Below, piece after piece: positions 1 through 7,632 of a DNA stretch of 41,452 nucleotides. Source of the DNA: DRVP01 sp964604045 (GTDB lineage Archaea; Thermoproteota; Bathyarchaeia; Bathyarchaeales; Bathycorpusculaceae). Numbering within the stretch: position 1 is the first letter of the stretch; the number at the start of each line of letters is the position of its first letter. The notes beneath the pieces were generated by a model, which did no database searches, was not told the DNA's origin, and was given only the letters and a program-made list of their open reading frames with translations. The DNA lies in the NCBI GenBank assembly GCA_964604045.1, contig CAZRXM010000003.1:1-41452 (forward strand). The letters are read 5' to 3'. Position numbers and translations under genes: made by a program.

Positions 1-2
1 AA

Positions 3-149
3 AAGTCCATGAACCCAGAGAACAGCAACTGGACAGCTACGATTCATGGATTTGAACAGGAAACAACTGTGATTTTTATATGGAGTGCAGCGACAAAACT
101 GGGAATAGGGGCTATTTCGCCGTCCTGGCTTCCACAGCTTACCATTTGA
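3..149 (+). CDS. possible 3' end of a gene cut by the window start
   Basis: One forward frame is open from base 3 to a TGA at 147-149, encoding about 48 residues that end ...SWLPQLTI. The start would lie outside the window. The stretch is rich in Trp, Thr and Ile and has no motif I recognise. It could be the tail of a real gene or chance open frame in noncoding DNA. The rest of the leader up to base 259 has no convincing gene. This is a weak call made only because the frame is the single long open one here. Confidence 0.2.
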   Translation, partial: KSMNPENSNWTATIHGFEQETTVIFIWSAATKLGIGAISPSWLPQLTI

Positions 150-259
150 TGAAAAGGAAACGCGCCCCGTCAGCTTCCACATTTTTGGTGTCCAGCCTAT
201 AAGCGAAAATGTTTAGAATCCTAGAGGCGAATGTTTAGCAAGCGAAAGGAGGCGATTGA

Positions 260-1165
260 ATGGGTTATAGGGAGCTCTTCGTTTCTCAATCCAACGTTTT
301 CAGCGGTTTTCAAAAGTCTTTTGAGGAAGCTGACTACGTGGTTTTGGGGGTGCCCTTCGACGTCACAAGCACCTTTAGAACCGGAGCGCGTTTTGGACCG
401 AACGCCATTAGGATGGCTTCCCTAAACATTGAAACCTATAGTTTCCGCAGCGGCATTGACTTGGAGGATCTGCGGATTCATGATCTGGGTGACTTGCACG
501 TATCCACAGAGACGGAGCAAACGCTGGATAGGCTGGCGAGGGTTGTTGGCGAAATTTTAGAGGCTGGTAAAATGCCTGTTGTTATTGGAGGCGAACACAC
601 TATAACTATGGGTGTCTTGAGGGGGTTGGGAAACCGCCTTTCGCAAACCGCCGTTATCAGTTTTGACGCCCACCTCGACCTTCGCGACGAGTTCATGGGA
701 TTGCAACTTTCACATACCACTTTCATGCGGAGAATAAACGAGCAAATGAAGCCAGCCGTCACGCTGGAGGTCGGGACAAGGGCTGTTTGCAAAGAGGAAC
801 TTGAGTACTCAAAGAAAGCGGGAATAGAGTTCCTAACAGCTTCTCAAATAAGAACCGTGGGCGGTGAAAAAGTAGCAGAATGGCTGAGGGAAAAAATTAG
901 TGAATACAAGCACGTTTACATTTCTATAGACATGGACATTCTCGACCCAGCCTACGCCCCGGCAGTGCAAAACCCAGAACCAGACGGCTTAAACACAGCC
1001 ACACTTCTGGACATTTTATGCAATGTATGCGACAGACGCCTTGTGGGGTTCGATGTTGTGGAGGTTGCCCCAAACTATGATTTTGGAGTTACAGCAATTC
1101 AGGCGGCAAAAGTCATTTTCGAGTTGTTAGCAAGCATCCAAAAATCGCGTAGACGTGGCTCATAG
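260..1165 (+). CDS. speB: agmatinase / ureohydrolase family protein
   Basis: This 301-residue protein belongs to the arginase/agmatinase/formiminoglutamase superfamily, binuclear manganese hydrolases releasing urea (or formamide) from guanidino (or formimino) compounds. The metal-binding signatures are present: GGEHT at 110-114, FDAHLD at 135-140 and DMDILDP at 224-230. ATG at 260 is preceded by a strong AGGAGG ribosome site at 247-252. In archaea the usual role is agmatine to putrescine in polyamine synthesis, or a step toward the hypusine precursor. The window also holds histidine-degradation genes, so formiminoglutamase is an alternative; that is less likely because the hut locus carries FtcD, which uses the same substrate by transfer, and lies 22 kb away. 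Family assignment is firm, the substrate is inferred. Confidence 0.85.
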   Translation: MGYRELFVSQSNVFSGFQKSFEEADYVVLGVPFDVTSTFRTGARFGPNAIRMASLNIETYSFRSGIDLEDLRIHDLGDLHVSTETEQTLDRLARVVGEILEAGKMPVVIGGEHTITMGVLRGLGNRLSQTAVISFDAHLDLRDEFMGLQLSHTTFMRRINEQMKPAVTLEVGTRAVCKEELEYSKKAGIEFLTASQIRTVGGEKVAEWLREKISEYKHVYISIDMDILDPAYAPAVQNPEPDGLNTATLLDILCNVCDRRLVGFDVVEVAPNYDFGVTAIQAAKVIFELLASIQKSRRRGS

Positions 1166-1218
1166 ATAATATTAACGACCAGACAGATAGTGTTCCCAAC
1201 TTCGTATCGAAGTAATGC

Positions 1219-1388
1219 TTATGAGACGACGTTAGGAGAGCCTTTTTCGCTTTTGACTCTCTTGATTTCCATTATGACTTTTCTTGGTCTGGGCACTCGC
1301 TGTGTAGAGGGTTAAAGTCAAAACTTTTCTCCGACAGGTGTCTTGCTGGGCATTTGCCTCAACTTTCACAATTCTCGATGAGTTTCAT
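1219..1388 (-). pseudogene. possible decayed small cysteine-rich ORF
   Basis: In the 254-base gap between the agmatinase and the methyltransferase, the minus strand reads from an ATG at 1388 as MKLIENCES, then TGA at 1359-1361, then continues GKCPARHL and on to ECP near 1290, where the plausible frame shifts by one base and runs to a TAA at 1219-1221. The TGA sits where a cysteine would complete a CxxC pair. Protein-like composition on both sides of the lesions suggests a small zinc-binding gene that has decayed. It could equally be chance. No ribosome site at useful spacing is seen before the ATG. Confidence 0.25.
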
Positions 1389-1419
1389 CCCTTTTAAACC
1401 GCATGCCTCAACATCTTGT

Positions 1420-2772
1420 TTATGCTTTGCTTTTTAACAGTTTGGCTATAAAGAAGCCGTTGCACTCGTGGATGTGGGGGTAAAGCCTCTGGCACTGGGT
1501 TAAGCCTCTCAGTCCAGGCAATCCGATTTTTGGCGTTATTTCAGTCAGTTGGAATTCCGGATGCCATTTTAGGAAACGTTCGACCAACATTTCGTTTTCT
1601 TCAACTGTGATGCTGCACGTGGAGTAGATTAGCGTGCCACCGGGCTTCAGTTTTTCAGCACAGTTTTCTAGCATCTGCCATTGAATTTCAGCCATTTTCT
1701 CGGCTGAACGCGCCGTAAGCCTCCATTTGGCTGATGGAATTTTCGCGAAAGCTCCGGTGCTTGTGCACGGCGGATCCAAAATAACCATGTCGGCTTCGAC
1801 GGCAACGGGCAGCGGATTACAAGCGTCCGAGATTATTGGCTCTGCTATGGAGACGCCCATCCGGGCGACCTCGCTTTTCCATATGTTCATCCTACGCCTT
1901 GAATAGTCTATGGAGTAAATCACGCCACGGTTCTGCATAAGCTGAGCCAGATAAGTGGTTTTGGCTCCGGGTGCCGCGCAAACGTCTAAAAGCACCATGC
2001 CAGGTTTAGGGTCGGCTACTTCAGCAGCGTAAATGCTCGCCTTATCCTGTATATAGAAGAGGCCTTCCTGAAAGCTTTTTGTTCTAGTTAGGGGCTGTTT
2101 AGCGACCAGAACCTTGTAGGCGTGACGCAGCCCCTCAATTTTTTCCACCTTAACCTTCTCATATTCAAGCCTTTTAAGAATCTCTTCCTCGCACCCTTTA
2201 AGGGTGTTCAACCGTATGTATGTCGGCGGAATTTTTGCACTTGCCTCCAGAAAGGCCAAGGCTTCTTTTCTTCCGAAAAGCCGGAAGCAGTACCGCACAA
2301 ACCATGTTGGGTGGTAGGTTAGTAGCCCAACCCTTTCTTCGTCGCCAACCCCCTCCAGCAATCTCGCCGGGTTTTCAGTCATTAATAGGCCAAGATGCGG
2401 CTCCACGGGTGCAAGGGCTTTCCACCCGAGGATAGAGCGAGCGAGCCTCACAATGTTTTTGGCCTCTTCTAAGTCAAGCTTATCCCAGTTTTTTGCCGCC
2501 CGGGTTTGATAGACGTAAAGTCTCAGAAAAGATTGGATGCCGAAGCTGAACTCGCTTAAGGATTTAGGCTTCAAAACCTCGTTTATAAAACGGTCTATAA
2601 AATTGCGACGTCTAACTGTTTCAACAACAAGTCCGTGAGCCAGACGCAAAGCGTCCACATCGCTTATCTCCAACTGTTTGGCTGTTCGGGTTAAAGCCAA
2701 ACGCTCGCTTATACGCTCCTTCTCCATCCAGCTTAAGGCTTCAATAGCCAACGTCCACGCCTCTTTAAGCAA
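1420..2772 (-). CDS. NOL1/NOP2/Sun-family RNA m5C methyltransferase with NusB-like N-terminal domain
   Basis: The 450-residue protein has a helical N-terminal part of about 150 residues resembling the NusB-like RNA-binding domain of RsmB, followed by a Rossmann methyltransferase domain. The SAM-binding motif DVCAAPGAKTTYL starts at D263. Motif IV is DPPC at 333-336 and motif VI is STCS with C386, so both cysteines of the NSUN mechanism (C386 nucleophile, C336 release) are present. It should make 5-methylcytosine in rRNA or tRNA using S-adenosylmethionine; the exact target cannot be read from sequence. It is transcribed divergently from the PolB gene across 71 bases. Length matches RsmB-like archaeal proteins. 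Confidence 0.9.
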   Translation of the reverse strand: MLKEAWTLAIEALSWMEKERISERLALTRTAKQLEISDVDALRLAHGLVVETVRRRNFIDRFINEVLKPKSLSEFSFGIQSFLRLYVYQTRAAKNWDKLDLEEAKNIVRLARSILGWKALAPVEPHLGLLMTENPARLLEGVGDEERVGLLTYHPTWFVRYCFRLFGRKEALAFLEASAKIPPTYIRLNTLKGCEEEILKRLEYEKVKVEKIEGLRHAYKVLVAKQPLTRTKSFQEGLFYIQDKASIYAAEVADPKPGMVLLDVCAAPGAKTTYLAQLMQNRGVIYSIDYSRRRMNIWKSEVARMGVSIAEPIISDACNPLPVAVEADMVILDPPCTSTGAFAKIPSAKWRLTARSAEKMAEIQWQMLENCAEKLKPGGTLIYSTCSITVEENEMLVERFLKWHPEFQLTEITPKIGLPGLRGLTQCQRLYPHIHECNGFFIAKLLKSKA

Positions 2773-2843
2773 ATCTACCGCCTTTCCAAGGGCTTAGTAA
2801 GATTTTAGTTCTAGCCCAAGCGTATTAAAAGTTAGGTTAAGTA

Positions 2844-5525
2844 ATGAAGTTGACGCAGAAACGCCTCGACGAATTCTCGGCATATGAAACGGTTAAAAAG
2901 GAGAGAAAAGAAGCGGAAGAACTTCCTTTCAAAAAAGTCTTAGAAGAAGAACGGCGAAAGCGGGGTTTTGAAGCTCCAGAAAACCTTCCCCCATCCTATT
3001 TTGTCTCAGCCACCTACGACGGAAAAGTCGGCAAGGCGGTTGTAAAGCTCTACGAACCTCTTTCCGGACGAATCTACCTCTGGTACGACAATACTGGGCA
3101 CAAGCCATACTGCTACACAAACCTTTCACCCCTAGAACTGGAGAAAATCGACCGCTTGATTAAAAATCCAGGCTTCGACCACCTCGAAATCGAGGAGAAA
3201 TACAACCCACTAATGGACAAAGAAGTGGTCGTCACAAAAATAGTGGCCAAAGATCCTTTAGCAATAGGCGGACGCCCGAAAGGCTGTATCAGAGACATAA
3301 TTCCGGAAGAGTTTCCAAAGGTTTCAGACGTGCCTGTTTCCGTCGAGTCAATTAAGGTTTGGGAGGCAAAAATAAAGTATTATCAGTCATATATTTACGA
3401 TCGAAGACTTTTGCCTGGCATGGTTTACGAGGTTAAAAACGGCAATCTTGTCCCAACGTTTTTGGAAGAAGCTGAGAAGATGGTTAAGCAAATTGTTGGG
3501 GTGTTTACATACGCTACGGCTGAAGAGCTGGAATATATTGAACAGTGGGCTAAGCTGTTAGAGTACCCCGCACCGAAGTTCCGCTACGCAGCCATAGACA
3601 TTGAAGTGCAGTCGCCTATTCCAACACGCATGCCTGACCCCCGCCTAGCTGAATACCCAATTGTATGTGTTTCGGTTTATGGCTCAGACGGGGAGAAACG
3701 GGTTCTCCTTTTAAAGCGTGAAGGGGTGCGTGAAGGCGGTGCGCGCCTAGAAGCCGATGTTAAACTAGAGTTTTTTGACTCTGAGGAGAAGCTCATTAAG
3801 GCTGTCTTTGACGTTTTGTGGAGTTACCCGTTCATCATAACTTTTAACGGCGACGATTTTGACCTACGGTATTTGGCACACCGCGCGGAGAGATTCGGCT
3901 TTAAAAGGGACGAAATTCCCATAGAGCTTGGAAAACGCGTCTGTCTGCTGAAGTATGGAGTGCACATAGACCTCTACAAGTTCTTCTTCAACCGCTCCAT
4001 CCAAGTTTACGCCTTCAACAACCGCTACCGCGACGTTACCTTGGGCGATGTTGGAAAAGCCTTAATAGGGTTGGACAAAATCCCCCTAGAGAAAAGTATA
4101 GGCGAATTAACATACACAGAGCTTGCCAAATACTGCTTCAGAGACGCTGAAATCACCTATAAGCTTGCAAGCTTCGAAGATGAACTTGTTTTGAAACTAA
4201 TTCTCGTTCTAGCGAGGATAAGCAGCATGCCCATGGAGGACGTTAGCCGCCAAGGGGTCTCCCGCTGGATAAGGAACTTCATGCACCGCGAACACCGCAG
4301 AAAAAACATGCTTATACCAAACGCCGAAGACATCCTAGCCTTAAAAGGCAAAACGGCCACGAAGGCAACAATAAAAGGCAAAAAGTATAAAGGGGCCATA
4401 GTCGTCGAACCTGTACCAGGCGTCCACTTCAACGTCGCCGTCATGGACTTCCCAAGCCTATATCCGTCAATAATAAAGGTTTGGAACTTGGGTTATCAGT
4501 CAATTCTGTGCGGACACCCTGAATGCCAGTCAAACCTTGTGCCAGACACACCTCACTGGGTTTGCCGCAAGAGACGTGCCTTGGAAAGCCTTCTGATCGG
4601 TGCATTGCGGGACCTGCGGGTTTACTGGTACAAACCTAAATCGAAAGATAAGACTTTGCCAGCAGAGCTTAGAAGCTGGTACAACATTATTCAAGGCGCC
4701 TTAAAGGTGATTTTAAACGCAAGCTACGGTGTTTTCGGCGCAGAAACCTTCGACCTATACTGTCCACCAGTGGCTGAAGCAACAGCCGCCATAGGTAGGC
4801 ACGCCATAACCCAAATAATCAAAAAAGCCGAGGAGCTCGGTATCCAAGTGCTTTACGGCGACACGGACAGCGTCTTCCTCAAAAACCCGACTAAGGAGCA
4901 GATACAAGCCCTCGAAGAGTGGGCTGAGAAAACACTTAAAATGGGAATAGACGTGGACAAGGTTTACCGCTACGCAGTCTTCAGCACCCGCAAAAAGAAC
5001 TACTTAGGCGTTCTGGAAGACGGAAGCGTTGACGTGAAAGGGTTAACCGGCAAGAAACGTCATATCCCAACCTTCATCAAAAAAGCCTTCGAAAAAATGA
5101 AGAATATCTTGGCAAGGGTAAAAACTCCGGCGGACTTTGAAGAGGCAAAAAAGGAAATCGCCCAGCTAGTTCGAGACTGCTACATCCGCCTTAAAAGACG
5201 CGAGTGGGAAAACCTAAACGAGCTAGCTTTCAACGTTGTCTTAGGCGAGGAGCTTGAACGCTACACAAAAACAACACCTCAACATGTTAAAGCAGCGAAA
5301 ATGCTGAAAGAGAGCGGAGTGGAACTTAAGGCGGGCGACTTAATAAGTTTCGTGAAAGTTGTTAATGAACCCCACGTAAAACCCGTTGAACTCGCATCGA
5401 AAGACGAGATAGACGTTGACAAATATGTGGCTTACCTACACTCCACTTTCGACCAGGTCCTAGACGCTCTAGGCTTAGACTTTGAGGAAATCATAGGCCT
5501 AACAAAACTGGAACGCTTCATGTAA
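2844..5525 (+). CDS. polB1: family B DNA polymerase, PolB1 (Dpo1) type
   Basis: The 893-residue product is a replicative DNA polymerase with 3'-5' proofreading. Exo I is AIDIEV with D252 and E254, Exo II is the ITFNGDDFD segment, and Exo III is YCFRDAEIT. Polymerase motif A is DFPSLYPSI with D535, motif B is the ILNASYGVFGAETF region, and motif C is YGDTDS at 671-676. The linker around the exonuclease and the C-terminal NTPQHVKAA-like stretch (here TTPQHVKAAK) match Sulfolobus Dpo1 (882 residues) better than euryarchaeal PolB. A cysteine pair follows motif A, as in this subgroup. No intein interrupts the catalytic motifs, a frequent insertion place in archaeal PolB. The ATG at 2844 has no strong ribosome site, consistent with a short or absent leader. 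Confidence 0.95.
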   Translation: MKLTQKRLDEFSAYETVKKERKEAEELPFKKVLEEERRKRGFEAPENLPPSYFVSATYDGKVGKAVVKLYEPLSGRIYLWYDNTGHKPYCYTNLSPLELEKIDRLIKNPGFDHLEIEEKYNPLMDKEVVVTKIVAKDPLAIGGRPKGCIRDIIPEEFPKVSDVPVSVESIKVWEAKIKYYQSYIYDRRLLPGMVYEVKNGNLVPTFLEEAEKMVKQIVGVFTYATAEELEYIEQWAKLLEYPAPKFRYAAIDIEVQSPIPTRMPDPRLAEYPIVCVSVYGSDGEKRVLLLKREGVREGGARLEADVKLEFFDSEEKLIKAVFDVLWSYPFIITFNGDDFDLRYLAHRAERFGFKRDEIPIELGKRVCLLKYGVHIDLYKFFFNRSIQVYAFNNRYRDVTLGDVGKALIGLDKIPLEKSIGELTYTELAKYCFRDAEITYKLASFEDELVLKLILVLARISSMPMEDVSRQGVSRWIRNFMHREHRRKNMLIPNAEDILALKGKTATKATIKGKKYKGAIVVEPVPGVHFNVAVMDFPSLYPSIIKVWNLGYQSILCGHPECQSNLVPDTPHWVCRKRRALESLLIGALRDLRVYWYKPKSKDKTLPAELRSWYNIIQGALKVILNASYGVFGAETFDLYCPPVAEATAAIGRHAITQIIKKAEELGIQVLYGDTDSVFLKNPTKEQIQALEEWAEKTLKMGIDVDKVYRYAVFSTRKKNYLGVLEDGSVDVKGLTGKKRHIPTFIKKAFEKMKNILARVKTPADFEEAKKEIAQLVRDCYIRLKRREWENLNELAFNVVLGEELERYTKTTPQHVKAAKMLKESGVELKAGDLISFVKVVNEPHVKPVELASKDEIDVDKYVAYLHSTFDQVLDALGLDFEEIIGLTKLERFM

Positions 5526-5531
5526 AAGGGG

Positions 5532-6029
5532 TTATAGTCCACCGGTGTATTTTGAGGTTAAACCAGTTCGACACAAAGCCTCCAAAAGCCCAAACCCTAA
5601 GCCGTTTATTGCAACCAGACAACCCAAGAAAACACCAAACAAGCCGACTTCCAAGGGGACTCCTAAAAGCGTCGGCAAATAGCTTCCAACAACCAATGTT
5701 ACGACAACCGTTTCCACGAGGCAAGCTGTAAACCTTCGAAGAACACTTTTTCCGCCAATACGCCAAGCCAAAAAACATGCAACAAAGTTTGCGAATGCAC
5801 CTCCAACAATGTCAACGATGCCTAAACCGCCATAAATGTTCGCAACAAAACAGCCCAAACTTGTTCCAAAAACAACGGGCAAACCGAAAACTGTGGCTAA
5901 AGGCAACAGAGCGTCAGCCACCCTCACCTGGAAAACCTCAAAACTTATGGGAGCCAGGAAAACCACTCCAGCAGCGTAAAGTGCTGCAAAAACCGCTGTT
6001 AAAGTTAAATCCTCGCTTCTAAACTTCAA
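5532..6029 (-). CDS. queT: QueT-like ECF transporter substrate-binding subunit
   Basis: This 165-residue membrane protein has about five hydrophobic segments. The conserved features I recognise are FQVRVADALLPL after the first helix, GCFVANIYGGLG in the middle, and DIVGGAFAN, the pattern of the QueT family of energy-coupling-factor S components that import queuosine or archaeosine precursors. The start is TTG at 6027-6029, preceded by GGTGGAGG at good spacing. The A/A'/T energising subunits are not in the window, so it would share a module encoded elsewhere, as is usual for group II ECF systems. Its 3' end converges on the PolB gene with 6 bases between stops. Family call is good; the precise substrate is inferred. 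Confidence 0.75.
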   Translation of the reverse strand: MKFRSEDLTLTAVFAALYAAGVVFLAPISFEVFQVRVADALLPLATVFGLPVVFGTSLGCFVANIYGGLGIVDIVGGAFANFVACFLAWRIGGKSVLRRFTACLVETVVVTLVVGSYLPTLLGVPLEVGLFGVFLGCLVAINGLGFGLLEALCRTGLTSKYTGGL

Positions 6030-6060
6030 GCCTCCACCTCTGTAAACCCAGGTTTTGTAC

Positions 6061-6093
6061 GGCGGAACTGGTGAGAGGACCCATTAACCCGCC
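6061..6093 (-). promoter_or_regulatory. nested hairpin in the queT leader
   Basis: GGCGG at 6061-6065 pairs with CCGCC at 6089-6093, and inside it TGGT (6069-6072) can pair with ACCCA near 6080 with one bulged base. The structure lies 32 bases upstream of the queT start, so it would be in the 5' leader if transcription begins upstream. Bacterial queT genes are often controlled by preQ1 riboswitches, but I could not match this to a preQ1 consensus. It may simply be a stable hairpin. Confidence 0.35.
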
Positions 6094-6239
6094 AATAGCC
6101 CAAAATTCATAAGGGGACTATAATACTCTTTCCATAACAGCCTATGGCTCCTTTTAAGGTTGCTGTTGAGAAAAGGGGTTCTCCAAGGCCGCTGACTGCC
6201 TCCGGCTCCGCCACCATGCTTCCAGTTGGCTGAGGCCCC

Positions 6240-6673
6240 CTCCAAAAAGCAGCAGATCAACCGGTGGGGGCGGTGCATTCAAGAGTTGACAAAAGATACA
6301 TGGCTGTGAAGGTGTGTTGGTAAACTTTTTGGAAAACATGGGGAAGTTTTGTCTCAGGGTCAACTTACAACATTTTGTTTATCTCCATTTCCTTGCCAGT
6401 TATGGTTGCGGTTCCCTCAACCTCAAACTTGACGACACTGGGCTTAGTGGTAAGCTGCATGCTAAAGGCTACAACAACTGTTTGGCTTCTACACTCTTTT
6501 TCCTCAAGCCTCGCCTTAACATCAAAGTTTATTAGCCCAGCCACCCCCAGCGTCCAGTCTAATCCCTATAATACTGGAGATTTCAACTTCAACTGAAACG
6601 TTGGGAACGTAAAGCGCTGGGCTAATAACTGATTCCTCGCTTAAACCATTTTAAACGGTAACTTAACAACCAC
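6240..6673 (-). pseudogene. decayed gene for a conserved-looking ~145-residue protein of unknown function
   Basis: Read on the minus strand, three frames can be stitched into one protein-like chain. A GTG at 6671-6673, ten bases after a GAGGTGA ribosome site, starts VVKLPFKMV; the frame shifts near 6641-6650 to LSEESVISPALYVPN and on through VEVEISSIIG; it shifts again near 6560-6575 to LDWTLGVAGLINFDVKARL and runs through FSMQLTTKPSVVKFEVEG to INKML; an in-frame TAA at 6365-6367 falls where VDPETKLPHVFQ follows; a last shift near 6285-6300 leads to LNAPPPPVDLL. Three shifts and one stop in 430 bases, with intact neighbours, indicate genuine decay rather than read errors. I do not recognise the family with confidence. 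The rest of the 715-base gap (6030-6743) holds only the two hairpins listed separately. Confidence 0.6.
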
Positions 6674-6707
6674 GTGAATAGCCTCACCTCTACAAATTTT
6701 TGAACTT

Positions 6708-6732
6708 TGTGTGTCGCGCTTTAGTACACACA
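6708..6732 (-). terminator. hairpin just downstream of the glycosyl-phosphate transferase gene
   Basis: TGTGTGT at 6708-6714 and ACACACA at 6726-6732 form a perfect 7-bp stem with an 11-base loop, 12 bases past the stop of the minus-strand gene ending at 6744. It separates that gene from the pseudogene downstream. Archaeal termination usually relies on T-runs, which are weak here, so it may instead be an mRNA 3'-end structure. Confidence 0.3.
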
Positions 6733-6743
6733 CCAACGGAAAA

Positions 6744-7610
6744 CTAAACCATGAACTGTTGAACTGCCACGGCTGTCAAGGTCGAAGCCGTCACCAAGAG
6801 GGACACTATCACAACCACTTGCCTCTCAGTCATGGGACGCTTATAGGTGATGAGGGTTACTAGGCTCCGCCTATGGTCTGAAACTAGTTTAACACCGTCA
6901 AAGTGGACGGCTGCCTTTGCGCCGAAGAAGAAGTAGTTCAGCAGAATCAAGGAAGAGTTGAAAATGTATGGCAGGATTGAAATGAGCAGGCACCATTTTA
7001 GGTCAGCGATTATAGCAAAAGCCGCTAACGTTATCCCAATGGCGAAGGACCCCGTGTTACCAACAAAAATCTTCCCCTGAAAGTTGAAGAATGCGAGAGT
7101 TAACCAAACAGCCAATGGAACAGTTAAAAGAATTGCGTTGAAGCCTGAAACAGCCATGAGCCCAACTAAGACAATGGCGGGGCAAACAGTTTCCAAACCG
7201 TTCAAGCCGCCAAGCTGATTAACGGTGTTAGTAGTGACTGTCACAATTAGCGGAATCACCACGGCATAGTAAATGTTGTAGATGCCTAGGTCTACGCAGC
7301 CAATAAACGGTAGGGTTATAGCTGTGCGGACGTGCAGTTTATAGGCCAAAGCTGCGAGAGGTATGGCGGCAATAAGTGGGAAAAAAGCCTTATAACGCCA
7401 ACGCAAGTCCATCCAGTCGTCAAGCAAACCCATAAAACCGCCAAAAAGAATGCATACAGCCAAAGTTAAGGCTTTGTTAACGCCGCCAGCCTCGAAGAAC
7501 AAGTGCAAGAGGAATAGGTAGATGGCGCTAGCCATAACGTAGAATACGCCTAAACCCGTTGGAACAAGAGGCTTGTTCGGCTTATGGTAGTCTGGAACTT
7601 TTGGAAACAA
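6744..7610 (-). CDS. aglH: GlcNAc-1-phosphate transferase-like membrane protein (AglH/DPAGT1/MraY superfamily), apparently lacking the first helix
   Basis: A polytopic protein with about ten hydrophobic helices. It has the substrate-loop motif HKPNKPLVP, the acidic motif GLLDDWMDLRW, the NTVNQLGGLNGLE motif and FVGNTGS, in the family order. The expected role is transfer of an N-acetylhexosamine-1-phosphate from a UDP-sugar to dolichyl phosphate, starting the lipid-linked glycan used by AglB, its upstream neighbour. The frame is open back to an ATG at 7706, but that would overlap aglB by 74 bases and adds no hydrophobic segment. I prefer TTG at 7608-7610 (288 residues), preceded by GAGGGA. Either way the helix normally before the HKPxKP loop is missing. 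The usual FxGD aspartate is asparagine here. Function is therefore probable, activity less sure. Confidence 0.7.
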   Translation of the reverse strand: MFPKVPDYHKPNKPLVPTGLGVFYVMASAIYLFLLHLFFEAGGVNKALTLAVCILFGGFMGLLDDWMDLRWRYKAFFPLIAAIPLAALAYKLHVRTAITLPFIGCVDLGIYNIYYAVVIPLIVTVTTNTVNQLGGLNGLETVCPAIVLVGLMAVSGFNAILLTVPLAVWLTLAFFNFQGKIFVGNTGSFAIGITLAAFAIIADLKWCLLISILPYIFNSSLILLNYFFFGAKAAVHFDGVKLVSDHRRSLVTLITYKRPMTERQVVVIVSLLVTASTLTAVAVQQFMV

Positions 7611-7632
7611 CTCCGGCTGTCCCTCGTTATAG

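Noticed and set aside
260..1165. Formiminoglutamase (HutG) as the role of the ureohydrolase
   Set aside because: It is 22 kb from the hut genes and FtcD already handles formiminoglutamate. Agmatinase is the simpler call, although substrate is not proven.
6150..6240. GC-rich stretch upstream of queT as a structured noncoding RNA (SRP, RNase P, cobalamin riboswitch)
   Set aside because: I could not match conserved cores of any of these. The sequence is partly the tail of the decayed gene.
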